Shown here in pieces: positions 44,948 to 54,428 of a DNA stretch of 64,000 nt. How positions within the stretch are numbered: the first letter of the stretch is position 1; each line of letters begins with the position of its first letter. The DNA comes from Stenotrophomonas sp. BIO128-Bstrain (GTDB lineage: Bacteria; Pseudomonadota; Gammaproteobacteria; Xanthomonadales; Xanthomonadaceae), in assembly GCF_030128875.1 (NCBI RefSeq), contig NZ_CP124620.1, positions 1,178,001 to 1,242,000 of the forward strand. Direction: 5' to 3'. The notes beneath the pieces are model-generated. The model was not told where the DNA came from and ran no database searches. It saw only the letters and a program-made list of their open reading frames with translations. The position numbers and the translations under genes are program-made.

Positions 44948-45151
44948 ATGAACACACCGCCGCGCCCGCTGTCCCGCTCGCTCAACGACCGCATGATCGC
45001 CGGCGTCATGGGCGGCATTGCACATCGTTTCGGCTGGAACGTCACCCTGGTCCGGGTGCTGTTCGTGCTGATCTCGATCGGTTCGGCCGCGTTTCCGGGC
45101 ATCCTGGTCTATCTGATCCTGTGGCTGCTGATCCCCAACGAGGCCGATTGA
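44948..45151 (+). CDS. PspC domain membrane protein
   Basis: 67 aa. RSLNDRMIAGVMGGIAHRFG, LVRVLFVLISIGSA and LVYLILWLLIPNE are the PspC domain. Small inner-membrane protein; PspC domains participate in phage-shock-type envelope stress control. No pspA, B or F is near. Its stop overlaps the next start by TTGA. Confidence 0.88.
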   Translation: MNTPPRPLSRSLNDRMIAGVMGGIAHRFGWNVTLVRVLFVLISIGSAAFPGILVYLILWLLIPNEAD

Positions 45152-45618
45152 GCCTGTCGCCGGTGCTGCTGCGGGCACTGCAGATGCTGGGCGCGGTGTG
45201 GACCTCGCCCAATACCCTGATCGGTCTCGCCGCGGGCGCCACGGCGATGCTGGCTGGCGCACGTCCGTCCTGGAACGGGCGCGACTGCGCGGTCGTGTTC
45301 CGTGAATTTCCCTGGGGGCCGGGCGGGGCGATCACGCTGGGCAACGTGATCCTGCATACCGGGCCGGTGCTCGACGTGCCGTGCCGGACCTACGCGCACC
45401 AGGCCGGTCACGCCACCGAGCCGGTGATCGGCCTGCACGACCACGAGCGCGCACACGTCTACCAGTATCTGGTGCTCGGGCCGCTGTATCTGCCGGTGTA
45501 CCTGCTGTGCGGCGGGGTCAGTGCACGCAACCCGTTCGAGCGCGCGGCCGATGTGTACGCGCTGCAGGGCCGCGGGTGGTGGCCACGGTGGCGTTATTTC
45601 CGCGTTAAATCCGTGTAA
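45148..45618 (+). CDS. Membrane-associated protein with HEXXH metallopeptidase-like motif
   Basis: 156 aa from a TTG at 45148 that overlaps the PspC-gene stop. A central GLHDHERAHVYQYLVL carries an HEXXH zinc motif, and NPFERAADVYAL further on supplies a possible third ligand (Glu or Asp). Hydrophobic stretches lie at ~10-35 and ~110-125. The arrangement HERxH, then FERxAD is seen in several families of zinc-dependent or zinc-binding domains of unknown activity. Translational coupling to PspC suggests a common role at the membrane. Confidence 0.65.
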   Translation: MSLSPVLLRALQMLGAVWTSPNTLIGLAAGATAMLAGARPSWNGRDCAVVFREFPWGPGGAITLGNVILHTGPVLDVPCRTYAHQAGHATEPVIGLHDHERAHVYQYLVLGPLYLPVYLLCGGVSARNPFERAADVYALQGRGWWPRWRYFRVKSV

Positions 45619-45691
45619 GAAAAACGTCGGCAACGCGACGTCATCTGCATGCAAAAAAACGTTATTAGCCTGCATGACGAATCAGTCAGGT

Positions 45692-45720
45692 TTGACGGGG
45701 TAAGCTTGCAGCGTTGTATG
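45692..45720 (+). promoter_or_regulatory. Candidate promoter for the 71-aa gene
   Basis: TTGACG (45692-45697) and, after 17 bases, TGTATG (45715-45720), 30 bases before the ATG at 45751. Weak -10. An A-rich stretch and a TGCATGCA palindrome lie further upstream. Confidence 0.3.
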
Positions 45721-45750
45721 AGCAACCGTTTTTCTGGAGGAACACATCAC

Positions 45751-45966
45751 ATGGCAATCGTTCTTTATGTCGGTGGTAGCAAGGATGGCGACAAGGGCCT
45801 GGTGCCGCATGGCTTCAGCAAATCCCAGGCCGATACCGAGCAGGGCCCTGAGATCTACACCGAGCGGTTCATGGAATTGCAGGGCGTAGGCAAGGTGCGG
45901 GTGATGGCGCTGGAGTCGATGCGCGATGAGATCGTCCATCAACGCGCTGCCGTGCATTACCGGTAA
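45751..45966 (+). CDS. Small hypothetical soluble protein
   Basis: 71 aa. ATG 45751 with GGAGG 9 bases upstream. Begins [20 protein letters not shown]. Charged, one domain, no membrane segments; not recognised. The region upstream (45619-45750) is AT-rich for this genome and looks like an isolated promoter. Confidence 0.6.
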   Translation: MAIVLYVGGSKDGDKGLVPHGFSKSQADTEQGPEIYTERFMELQGVGKVRVMALESMRDEIVHQRAAVHYR

Positions 45967-46172
45967 CCCGCAGCACCGCCAAGGCGCCCGTTGATCAAGG
46001 GCGCCCGCGCCGGCATCCCGGCCCCACGCAAGGATGCCGGCGTGAACGCAGGACCCCTCGTGTGGTCACCGCCACGGGGCGACAGGTTCGCACCGGACTG
46101 TCAACGGCTTTCCCCGGCCGCCCGGCATCGCCAGAATGGGTTCTTTCCGCAAAGCGGCTCCGGCCGGAAGCA

Positions 46173-48548
46173 ATGCCTGACATCAAGCTCGCGCAGCAGA
46201 TCGCCCAGACCATCGCCGATGAGATCGGTGCCCAGACCGCCCAGGCCCTGGCCGCCATCGCCCTGTTGGACGAAGGCGCCAGCGTTCCGTTCATCGCCCG
46301 CTACCGAAAGGAAGTCACCGGCGGCCTGGACGACACCCAGCTGCGCAATCTCGAAACGCGCCTGACCTATCTGCGTGAACTGGAAGACCGCCGCGCCGCG
46401 GTGCTGTCCAGCATCGACGAACAGGGCAAGCTCAGCGATGAGCTGCGCAACGAGATCCTCGGCGCGGACACCAAGTCGCGCCTGGAAGATCTCTACCTGC
46501 CGTACAAGCCCAAGCGCCGCACCCGTGCCCAGATCGCGCGTGAGGCCGGCCTGGAGCCCTTGGCCGATGGCCTGCTGGCGGATCCGGGTCTGGATCCGCA
46601 GGTCTTCGGCGCGACCTTCGTCGATACCGACAAGGGCGTGGCCGACGTCAAGGCAGCGCTGGAAGGCGCCCGCGCGATCCTGATGGAGCGCTGGGGCGAG
46701 GATGCCGCACTCGTCGGCGAGCTGCGCACCTGGCTGGGCGAGAACGGCGTGATCCGCGCGCGTGTCGCCGAGGGCAAGGAAGAGCAGGGCGCCAAGTACC
46801 GCGACTACTTCGAACATTCCGAATCGCTGGCGAAGATCCCGTCGCACCGCCTGCTGGCGCTGTTCCGCGCACGCCGCGAGGAAATCCTGTTCCTGGAGCT
46901 GGACCCGGGCAGCGATGCCGAGGCCGGCAATCTGTACGCCGAGGGCCGCGTCGCGCACAACGCGGGCATCCGCGATGCCGGCCGCCCGGGCGACCGTTGG
47001 CTGCTGGACGCCTGCCGCCTGACCTGGCGCGCCAAGCTGCACATGCACCTGCTGCTGGACCTGTTCAACCAGGCCCGCGAAAAAGCCGAGGCCGAGGCGA
47101 TCTCGGTGTTCGGTGACAACCTCAAGGACCTGCTGCTGTCCGCCCCGGCCGGCCCGAAGGCCGTGCTCGGCCTCGACCCGGGCATCCGCACCGGCTGCAA
47201 GATCGCCGTGGTCGATGCCACCGGCAAGCTGGTCGCCACCGACACCATCTACCCGCACGAGCCGCGCCGCCAGTGGGACCAGTCGCTGCACACGATCAAG
47301 CAGCTGTGCGTGCAGCACAACGTGGAACTGATCGCGATCGGCAACGGCACGGCCAGCCGTGAGACCGACAAGCTGGCCGGTGAGGTGATCAAGGCGCTGG
47401 GCGATACCAAACTGCAGAAGATCGTGGTCAGCGAGGCCGGTGCCTCGGTGTACTCGGCCTCGGAGTTCGCGGCCAGGGAATTCCCGAACCTGGACGTGTC
47501 CATCCGCGGTGCGGTGTCGATCGCCCGCCGCCTGCAGGATCCGCTGGCCGAGCTGGTGAAGATCGAACCCAAGGCGATCGGCGTGGGCCAGTACCAGCAC
47601 GACGTGGACCAGTACCGCCTGGCGCGCGCGCTGGATGCGCGCGTGGAGGACTGCGTCAACGCGGTCGGCGTGCACGTCAATACCGCCTCGGCCGCGCTGC
47701 TGTCGCGCGTGTCCGGGCTGTCATCCACTGTGGCCGAGAACATCGTGCGGCATCGCGACGACAACGGTCCGTTCAAGCGCCGCAAGGACCTGCTGAAAGT
47801 GCCGCGCCTGGGCGAGAAGACCTTCGAGCAGTGCGCCGGCTTCCTGCGCATCGCCGATGGCGACCAGCCACTGGATGCGTCTTCGGTGCACCCGGAAGCC
47901 TACCCGGTGGTGGAGCGCATCGTGGCGGCCACCGCACGCCCGATCAAGGCCCTGATCGGCGACGGCAGCTTCCTGCGCGGCCTGAAGGCGGAACAGTTCA
48001 CCGACGAGACCTTCGGTGTGCCGACCGTGCGCGACATCCTGAAAGAGCTGGAGAAGCCCGGCCGCGATCCACGTCCGGAGTTCAAGGCGGCCCGCTTCGC
48101 CGACGGTGTCGAGGAACTGAAGGACCTCAAGGTCGGCATGGTCCTGGAAGGCGTGGTCAGCAACGTGGCTGCGTTCGGTGCCTTCGTGGACATCGGCGTG
48201 CACCAGGATGGGCTGATCCACATCTCCGCGCTGTCGGACACCTACGTCAAGGACCCGCGTGACGTGGTCAAGGCCGGTGACATCGTCAAGGTGAAGGTGC
48301 TGGAGGTCGACGTGGCGCGCAAGCGCATCGCGCTGACCCGCCGCCTGGATGACACCCCGGCCCCGGCCAAGGCCCCGGGCGAGCGCGACGCGCGCCCGGC
48401 CGGTGGCGGCCGCCGCGACGGTGGGGCGGGCAATGGCCCGCGCAACGGCAACCGCGGCGGCCCGTCCGGCCCCCGTCCGGGCAGCGCGGCACCGCCGGCC
48501 AACAATGCGCTGGCCGATGCCTTCGCCCGGGCCAAGCGCGGCGGCTGA
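46173..48548 (+). CDS. tex: Tex-family RNA-binding transcription accessory protein
   Basis: 791 aa. N-terminal HTH/Tex region ([39 protein letters not shown]), YqgF-like RNase H fold ([18 protein letters not shown]), HhH region (~500-570), S1 RNA-binding domain (~650-720, [20 protein letters not shown]) and a Gly/Arg/Pro-rich tail. Acts in transcription and RNA turnover. ATG 46173 has GGAAG 6 bases upstream. Followed by its own terminator. Confidence 0.95.
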   Translation: MPDIKLAQQIAQTIADEIGAQTAQALAAIALLDEGASVPFIARYRKEVTGGLDDTQLRNLETRLTYLRELEDRRAAVLSSIDEQGKLSDELRNEILGADTKSRLEDLYLPYKPKRRTRAQIAREAGLEPLADGLLADPGLDPQVFGATFVDTDKGVADVKAALEGARAILMERWGEDAALVGELRTWLGENGVIRARVAEGKEEQGAKYRDYFEHSESLAKIPSHRLLALFRARREEILFLELDPGSDAEAGNLYAEGRVAHNAGIRDAGRPGDRWLLDACRLTWRAKLHMHLLLDLFNQAREKAEAEAISVFGDNLKDLLLSAPAGPKAVLGLDPGIRTGCKIAVVDATGKLVATDTIYPHEPRRQWDQSLHTIKQLCVQHNVELIAIGNGTASRETDKLAGEVIKALGDTKLQKIVVSEAGASVYSASEFAAREFPNLDVSIRGAVSIARRLQDPLAELVKIEPKAIGVGQYQHDVDQYRLARALDARVEDCVNAVGVHVNTASAALLSRVSGLSSTVAENIVRHRDDNGPFKRRKDLLKVPRLGEKTFEQCAGFLRIADGDQPLDASSVHPEAYPVVERIVAATARPIKALIGDGSFLRGLKAEQFTDETFGVPTVRDILKELEKPGRDPRPEFKAARFADGVEELKDLKVGMVLEGVVSNVAAFGAFVDIGVHQDGLIHISALSDTYVKDPRDVVKAGDIVKVKVLEVDVARKRIALTRRLDDTPAPAKAPGERDARPAGGGRRDGGAGNGPRNGNRGGPSGPRPGSAAPPANNALADAFARAKRGG

Positions 48549-48568
48549 GCCTGCTGCCGTTGCCTGCC

Positions 48569-48602
48569 AGGGGCCGCCTTCGGGCGGCCTTTGGCGTTTT
48601 CG
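48569..48602 (+). terminator. Terminator of tex
   Basis: GGCCGCC-TTCG-GGCGGCC stem-loop followed by TTTGGCGTTTT, about 22 bases after the stop. Confidence 0.85.
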
Positions 48603-48799
48603 GGGGTCTGGGTGGCCGTGGGCACTTCTGGTTTGACGCATGTTTACGCACACTTCCCGTTGAATGCCCGTAGGGTGGGTGGACGGCGGGGAGCCCAGAT
48701 GACAGACGACCAGGCAGGACCGGGCAACCGGGCGGGCCGCAGCGCCGATCACCGCGCTGCGGCAGGGCTGTGCGCGGCCTGCCGGCGCGGAGGGCGCCC

Positions 48800-51007
48800 A
48801 TGAGCCAGTCACCGACCGGCGCCTCCGACGCTGCCGAAGCGGCCGAAGCGCTGCGTGAGATGGCCGAGCAGCGCCATCGGCTTGAAATGATCATCGACGG
48901 CACCGCGGCCGGCACCTGGGAATGGAACATCCCGGGCGGGCAGATGCGGGTCAACGAGCGCTGGGCGGAGATCGTGGGCTACACCCGCGAGGAACTCGCC
49001 CCGATCACGCCCGAGACCTTCTTCCGGCTGGTGCATCCCGAAGATCTGGCCCAATCCAACGCGCTGCTCAGCGCGCATCTGGAGGGCCGCTCGCCGCACT
49101 ACGACAGCCTGTGCCGGATGCGCCACAAGCAGGGCCACTGGATCTGGGTGCAGGACCGTGGCCGCGTCTACGAGCGCGATGCGCAGGGCCGCCCGCTGTG
49201 GATGGCCGGTGCCCATGCCGACGTCACCGATCTGCAGCAGGCCCGGCAGGACGCGGCCAACATGCGCCAGCGCCTGCAGGCGGTGGTGGATGCATCCGAT
49301 GAGGTTGCGGTGATCGCCACCGACATCAATGGGGTGGTGAACCTGTTCAATACCGGCGCCCAGAAGCTGCTGGGCTACCGGCCCGAGGAGGTGATCGGGC
49401 GGGTCAACCCCGGGCTGTTCCATGATCCGGACGAGATGCGTGCCTACCTGCAGCCCCAGGTGGATGCGGAGGGGCGGATGCCGACCATTTTCGAGGCACT
49501 GACCGCGCACGCTGCCCAAGGCACGTGGTCGCACCAATGGACCTTCCTGCGCAAGGACGGCGAACGGCGCCAGGTGCGGTTGTCGATCAGCCCACTGGAC
49601 GGCGCGGGGGGCAGCCGGATCGGCTATGTCGGCATGGCGGTCGATCTCACCCCGCTGCTGCAGGTACGCGAGCAGGCCTTCGTCGCGGCCGAGAAGTTTG
49701 CCGGGGCGTTCTCTTCGGCGGCGCTGGGCATGGCCCTGGTCTCGCTGGAAGGGCGTTGGCTGGACGTCAACGATTCGCTGTGCGGCATCCTCGGTTACAC
49801 CCGTGCCGAACTGCTGCAGATCGACTTCCAGACACTGACGCATCCGGATGACCTGCACACCGACCTGGCCCTGCTCGGTGACCTGCTGGCCGGCCGTCGC
49901 GAGCACTACCACATGGAGAAGCGCTATCTGGGCAAGGCCGGCAACCTGGTCTGGGGGCGGCTGTCGGTCTCACTGGTGCGCGCCGAGAATGGCGAGCCGC
50001 TGCATTTCGTTTCGCAGATCCAGGACGTGACCGCGCAGCGGCTCAGCGGCCAGCAGTTGCGCGAATCCGAGCAGCGCACCCGCGTCACCCTGGATGCGGT
50101 GGCCGACATGGTGCTCACCCTGGATCTGCACGGGGGCATCCAGTACGCCAATGCCGCGGCCACGCGCGCGCTGGCCGGGGAGGGCGCCGAGGCGCTGGCC
50201 GGCAGCCAGCTGCAGGAGGTGATGGAACTCACCACCGAGTACGCGCCGCGCTCACCGCTGGATGTGGCCGTGCTGCTCGACCCGGACAGCAACGCGGTCG
50301 ATCTGCATTCGGACCTGTTGCTGTCGGCCGGTGCTCACCTGCTGCCGGTCGACCTTACCCGTGCCTGGCTGCGCGATGAGCAGGGGCAGGTCAGCGGCGC
50401 GGTCTGGGTGATCCGTGATGTCACCCAGCAGCGCGCCCGCCAGCGCGAAGCCCGGCATCTGGCCGAGATCGACCCGCTGACCGAACTGAGCAACCGGCGC
50501 GGTTTCGAGGCGCACCTGCAACAGGCCATCACCCGGGTCGCGCGGACCGGGCAGTCGGCCTCGTTGATGTACATCGACCTGGACCATTTCAAGCCGGTCA
50601 ACGATACCCACGGCCATCTGGCCGGCGATGCCGTGCTGTGGGCGGTGGCCAGCGTGCTGCGGCACGGCGTGCGCGATTCGGACATCGTGGCGCGGCTGGG
50701 CGGCGACGAGTTCGCGGTGATCCTGGCCGGCTGTTCGCTCAAGCGTGCCCGGCGCATCGCCAGCGACCTGCTCGAGGCGATGCGTGGGTTGTCCATCCCC
50801 TGGGATCAGCGCCGGTTGAGCGTGGGGGCCAGCATCGGGATCGCCCCGCTGTTCGGGGGCATGAGCGTGGATGATGCCGTGGCCGCCGCCGACGCCCAGT
50901 GCTACCGGGCCAAGGCGATGGGGCGCGACAACGTGCAGGTCGAAGCCCAGGCGTTGGGTGCGGTCGACCCGCTGGACGCCCTCGATGCCAGCGAAAGTGG
51001 CGAGTAG
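48800..51007 (+). CDS. Four-PAS diguanylate cyclase
   Basis: 735 aa. Four PAS domains at about 25-150, 160-285, 290-415 and 425-555, then GGDEF at ~560-715. The active site LGGDEFAV is intact and an RDSD inhibitory I-site lies 5 residues before it, so c-di-GMP feedback is expected. No TM segments, so cytoplasmic. ATG 48800 has GGAGGG upstream. Makes c-di-GMP from GTP; it opposes the EAL protein at 19920. Confidence 0.93.
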   Translation: MSQSPTGASDAAEAAEALREMAEQRHRLEMIIDGTAAGTWEWNIPGGQMRVNERWAEIVGYTREELAPITPETFFRLVHPEDLAQSNALLSAHLEGRSPHYDSLCRMRHKQGHWIWVQDRGRVYERDAQGRPLWMAGAHADVTDLQQARQDAANMRQRLQAVVDASDEVAVIATDINGVVNLFNTGAQKLLGYRPEEVIGRVNPGLFHDPDEMRAYLQPQVDAEGRMPTIFEALTAHAAQGTWSHQWTFLRKDGERRQVRLSISPLDGAGGSRIGYVGMAVDLTPLLQVREQAFVAAEKFAGAFSSAALGMALVSLEGRWLDVNDSLCGILGYTRAELLQIDFQTLTHPDDLHTDLALLGDLLAGRREHYHMEKRYLGKAGNLVWGRLSVSLVRAENGEPLHFVSQIQDVTAQRLSGQQLRESEQRTRVTLDAVADMVLTLDLHGGIQYANAAATRALAGEGAEALAGSQLQEVMELTTEYAPRSPLDVAVLLDPDSNAVDLHSDLLLSAGAHLLPVDLTRAWLRDEQGQVSGAVWVIRDVTQQRARQREARHLAEIDPLTELSNRRGFEAHLQQAITRVARTGQSASLMYIDLDHFKPVNDTHGHLAGDAVLWAVASVLRHGVRDSDIVARLGGDEFAVILAGCSLKRARRIASDLLEAMRGLSIPWDQRRLSVGASIGIAPLFGGMSVDDAVAAADAQCYRAKAMGRDNVQVEAQALGAVDPLDALDASESGE

Positions 51008-51286
51008 GCGCCGGGCCAGTCTGCATCACAGGGCGGGGATGCTGGCCCTAAAGCTTTCAGAACACGCGCCGTTATATGACTCGCAGTTGCTGCCTGTCTG
51101 CTCACGTGGATATCTGGCCGTACACCTTTTTCATGGTTCATGTTCACCGGCTTGCCCGGTGTTTGAAGTCCATCGAAGCAACGTCATCCCCACTGGCGGT
51201 CTTCGTGAGTCCCAGCCAACGGAATACCGCCACCGGGCCACCGCCCGGCGCTGACCTATTCGCTAACAGGACACCGAGGTCTAGAG

Positions 51287-53143
51287 ATGATTACTTCAGG
51301 CTTGCACACGCATGTGCCAGGTCGTGGCAACGACGCCGACGCCGGCTCGTTGTGGCGTTCGCTCACGGCATTGTTCGTTTCCCGACGCGCCGCCCAAGGC
51401 GCTGCGGCATCAGCCGCCCTGCAGCGGCAGGCCGAGCTGGAGGACCAGGTCAAGGCCCTGCATCGGGTCCAGGCGGTGATCGAGTTCCATCTCGATGGCA
51501 CCATCGTCCATGCCAACGACAACTTCCTGCAGACGCTGGGCTACACCCTGGAGGAGATCCAGGGCAAGCATCACGCGATGTTCGTCGATGCCGAGTACGC
51601 GCAGAGCCGGGAGTACCGCGACTTCTGGGCCAACCTGGGTCGCGGCGAGTTCGATGCGGGCCAGTACCGGCGGATCGGCAAGGGTGGCCGCGAGATCTGG
51701 ATCCAGGCGTCCTACAACCCGGTGTTCGACAGCAACGGGCGGCCGTACAAGGTGGTCAAGTTCGCGACCGACATCACCGCGCAGAAATTCCAGGCGGCCG
51801 ACTTCGCCGGGCAACTGGCGGCCATCAACAAATCACAGGCGGTGATCGAGTTCGACCTTGAAGGTCGCATTCTGGCCGCCAACGAGAACTTCCTCGCTGC
51901 CATGGGCTACGCATTGGAGGAGGTGCGCGGGCAGCATCATTCGATGTTCGCCGAACCCGAGCATCGCCAGAGCGCGGAGTATCGCGCGTTCTGGGCGAAA
52001 CTGGGCCGTGGCGAGTACGATGCCGGCCAGTACAAGCGCCTGGGCAAAGGCGGGCGCGAGGTCTGGATCCAGGCCTCGTACAACCCGATCTATGACATGA
52101 ACGGACGCCCGTTCAAAGTGGTCAAGTACGCCACCGATATCACCGCGCAGGTGCGTGACACCCTGGCGCTGCAGCAGGCCGTCGCGCAGACACGCGAAGT
52201 GGTGGCCGCAGCGCAGGCCGGGGATCTGACCGGCCATATCGCCACCCAGGACAAGACCGGCCCGATCGCCGAACTGTGCGAGGGCATCAATGCGCTGGTC
52301 GAGACGATGGCCGGCATCATCGCCCAGATCAAACTGGCCGCGGACACCATCGCGGTGGGCGCCAGCGAGATCGCCGAAGGCAACAGCGACCTGTCCGTGC
52401 GCACTGAACAACAGGCGGCCTCGCTGGAGGAAACCGCCGTGTCGATGAAGGGCCTGACCACCACCGTGCGCCGCACCGCCGACAATGCCCGCCAGGCCAA
52501 TCAGCTGGCCGGTGGCGCGGTCGAGGTGGCGGCGCAGGGTGGGCAGGTGGTGCACGAGGTGGTTTCGACCATGTCGCTGATCAACGACTCCTCGCGCCGT
52601 ATCGTCGACATCATCGGGGTGATCGACGGCATCGCGTTCCAGACCAACATCCTGGCGCTCAATGCGGCAGTGGAGGCGGCGCGCGCGGGTGAACATGGCC
52701 GCGGTTTTGCCGTGGTCGCCTCGGAAATCCGCTCGCTGTCGCAGCGTTCGGCCGAGGCCGCCAAGGAGATCAAGCAGCTGATCGGCGACTCGGTCGAGAA
52801 AGTCGGGGCGGGCACGCGCCAGGTCGAGAGCGCGGGACGCACCATGGACGAGATCGTGGTCAGCGTGAAGCGCGTGAGCGATCTGATGGCCGATATCAGC
52901 GCCGCCGCCCAGCAGCAGAGCGAGGGCATCGAGCAGATCAATCAGGTGGTCGAGCACATCGACGAGAGCACGCAGCAGAACGCCGCGCTGGTGGAGGAGG
53001 CGTCGGCGGCCGCCCGCAGCATGGAAGAGCAGTCCACCCGGCTGCTGCAGACGGTGGCGGCGTTCCGGGTGGCGGGGGCAGGTGCGCCTCGCGCGGCGCA
53101 CCTCAATCCCACTGCTGGCCAGCCCGCACTGCGTCTGGTCTGA
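51287..53143 (+). CDS. Soluble methyl-accepting chemotaxis protein with two PAS domains
   Basis: 618 aa, no TM helices. Two tandem PAS domains (~60-165 and ~185-285) that are near-copies of each other (HRVQAVIEF / [17 protein letters not shown] in both), a HAMP-like linker (~295-345) and the MCP signalling domain with the hairpin tip region around [20 protein letters not shown]. No C-terminal CheR pentapeptide. PAS domains of this type often bind haem or FAD for oxygen or redox sensing. The 279 bases upstream show no other gene. Confidence 0.92.
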   Translation: MITSGLHTHVPGRGNDADAGSLWRSLTALFVSRRAAQGAAASAALQRQAELEDQVKALHRVQAVIEFHLDGTIVHANDNFLQTLGYTLEEIQGKHHAMFVDAEYAQSREYRDFWANLGRGEFDAGQYRRIGKGGREIWIQASYNPVFDSNGRPYKVVKFATDITAQKFQAADFAGQLAAINKSQAVIEFDLEGRILAANENFLAAMGYALEEVRGQHHSMFAEPEHRQSAEYRAFWAKLGRGEYDAGQYKRLGKGGREVWIQASYNPIYDMNGRPFKVVKYATDITAQVRDTLALQQAVAQTREVVAAAQAGDLTGHIATQDKTGPIAELCEGINALVETMAGIIAQIKLAADTIAVGASEIAEGNSDLSVRTEQQAASLEETAVSMKGLTTTVRRTADNARQANQLAGGAVEVAAQGGQVVHEVVSTMSLINDSSRRIVDIIGVIDGIAFQTNILALNAAVEAARAGEHGRGFAVVASEIRSLSQRSAEAAKEIKQLIGDSVEKVGAGTRQVESAGRTMDEIVVSVKRVSDLMADISAAAQQQSEGIEQINQVVEHIDESTQQNAALVEEASAAARSMEEQSTRLLQTVAAFRVAGAGAPRAAHLNPTAGQPALRLV

Positions 53144-53155
53144 CGCACAACGAAA

Positions 53156-53192
53156 AACGCCCCGGATCCGTCGATCCGGGGCGTTCTGGTTT
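53156..53192 (+). terminator. Terminator of the chemoreceptor gene
   Basis: AACGCCCCGGATC / GATCCGGGGCGTT stem with CGTC loop followed by CTGGTTTT. Confidence 0.9.
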
Positions 53193-53196
53193 TCCA

Positions 53197-53212
53197 TGGT
53201 GCCGAAGGTGGG
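53197..53212 (-). other. Putative attachment-site remnant (tRNA-Leu-like 3' end)
   Basis: On the minus strand CCCACCTTCGGCACCA, the T-arm end, acceptor strand and CCA of a tRNA with a GCCGAAG acceptor (as in many tRNA-Leu). The rest of the T-loop is degenerate (TTCGTTG) and no tRNA body precedes it. It lies where chromosomal genes end and island genes begin, as expected for the distal attachment site. Confidence 0.45.
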
Positions 53213-53261
53213 CAACGAAAACCCATCCATTTCGAGCATCTTGCGCAGCCATTAAGAAAAA

Positions 53262-53281
53262 TGCCCCCAAAGTTGCCCCCA
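53262..53281. repeat. Integrase arm-site-like repeat, left copy
   Basis: TGCCCCCAAAGTTGCCCCCA: two TGCCCCC boxes 12 bases apart. It matches 18 of 20 bases with the right copy at 63939-63958, in the same orientation. Confidence 0.6.
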
Positions 53282-53310
53282 GAAGGGCATTGCTTGCCCT
53301 GCACTAGCCC

Positions 53311-53883
53311 CTAAGTCAGGTTCTTCGGTAAGCGTAAGTTTGCCTCCGCTCTGGCTTTACCAGCGTCGGTTCTGGGGCCTGTTGACCGCCCGCCGTGAAA
53401 ACGACAGCGTCGCTTGCTTGGCTCCGGCCTAGCTTGGCATGGCTGGCCGTCACGGTGGCGAGTCGCCCCACATCTGGCTTCCACGCATCGCTGCTTCGAA
53501 GTGATCAGAGGACTGTCAACGGTACCGAAGTCATACGCGCGCGCGCATGCGTGCTGGGCGGGACGTAATTCCGGTGGTGATGCTGCATTGCCAAGCGCGA
53601 GCGCCAGCGCTCTAGGAAATTCCTGCCCTGCCGGCGAAGGACTGGACAATTCCATTTCCTTGTACTTTATTCCGGTCAGCTCTGCCCACTCGATCAGGAT
53701 GGCGTCCAGCACCGCGCTATTGGTCGCACCGGCGCTTCCGGGCTGTTCTTCCTCCTGCCGCGCCTGGAACACGCGCAGTGCCTGCAGGCCGGGCATGTAG
53801 TCGATACGGCAAAGGCCCGACCGCCGCTGTCGTTGCAGCTTAGCCAGATGTGCCTTGTTCTTGCTCAGGTAGCCATCGGTCAT
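53311..53883 (-). CDS. Island protein with C-terminal HGG/zinc-type domain
   Basis: 190 aa, ATG 53883 overlapping the upstream stop by ATGA. C-terminal CGATRHRDGQPC and CRFHGGRSTGPRTDAGKARA are typical of small phage and island proteins with an HGG motif and four Cys/His that probably bind zinc. Function unknown. A small hairpin (AGGGCA / TGCCCT, 53284-53300) follows the stop. Last gene of the island's minus-strand operon. Confidence 0.7.
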   Translation of the reverse strand: MTDGYLSKNKAHLAKLQRQRRSGLCRIDYMPGLQALRVFQARQEEEQPGSAGATNSAVLDAILIEWAELTGIKYKEMELSSPSPAGQEFPRALALALGNAASPPELRPAQHACARAYDFGTVDSPLITSKQRCVEARCGATRHRDGQPCQARPEPSKRRCRFHGGRSTGPRTDAGKARAEANLRLPKNLT

Positions 53884-54428
53884 GGTGTCTTTTCTCTTGG
53901 CAGGAAATAGGGTGGTCCGCTCGTATTCCCGGCATCCTTCCGCGCCCAGCGGACAATCCGGGGTTCCTTGGGCCAGGCAATGGGCCTGCCGGCCTTCCGG
54001 CGAATGCACCACGGGCATGCCTTCACCACGGGCGGGCAGCCCAACCAGAGCAGGACCGGCCCGCAGCCCTCGCAGGTGACCGTCACCGGCTCGGCCCATA
54101 CGGGTGGGGTAACGCCGGAGTCCAGGAACCTGCGGGCCTCCAGTGCGCGCAGGTAAGCCCGCAAGGCCATGTCATCGTGCCCGGCACAGGCGGCCACTTC
54201 TTCATCCGGGAGCGCATGAACCAGTCCGCCGTCCACGCCTTCATGCTCGGCCAGCTTCAGCAGATGGGCACGCACGTAATCTGTCCCTGTGAGTCTTCTC
54301 CAATGCCCTTCTTGCTCACTGCCAAAACTGACAAAAGGGGCTTTTGGCGGTTTTGTCAGTTGATCGGACGGCACTTTCAGGATTTTTTCGCCGGTCAGCT
54401 CGGCCAGCCGTTCACGCCACACGCTCAT
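53880..54428 (-). CDS. Island hypothetical protein with zinc-ribbon-like Cys pairs
   Basis: 182 aa, ATG 54428 overlapping the upstream stop (ATGA). Contains VTCEGCGP and KACPWCIRRKAGRPI, two CxxC pairs spaced like a zinc ribbon. The N-terminal part mentions WRERLAELTGEKILKVP, a short helical start. No family recognised; likely accessory to the replication protein encoded upstream. Confidence 0.65.
   Translation of the reverse strand: MSVWRERLAELTGEKILKVPSDQLTKPPKAPFVSFGSEQEGHWRRLTGTDYVRAHLLKLAEHEGVDGGLVHALPDEEVAACAGHDDMALRAYLRALEARRFLDSGVTPPVWAEPVTVTCEGCGPVLLWLGCPPVVKACPWCIRRKAGRPIAWPKEPRIVRWARKDAGNTSGPPYFLPREKTP

Noticed and set aside
46101..47675. 524-codon minus-strand frame
   Set aside because: Antisense to tex; no recognisable domain.
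53197..53280. Complete tRNA gene on the minus strand
   Set aside because: Only the last 16 bases fit a tRNA; the T-loop is degenerate and no anticodon or D arm precedes it. Kept only as a putative attachment remnant.
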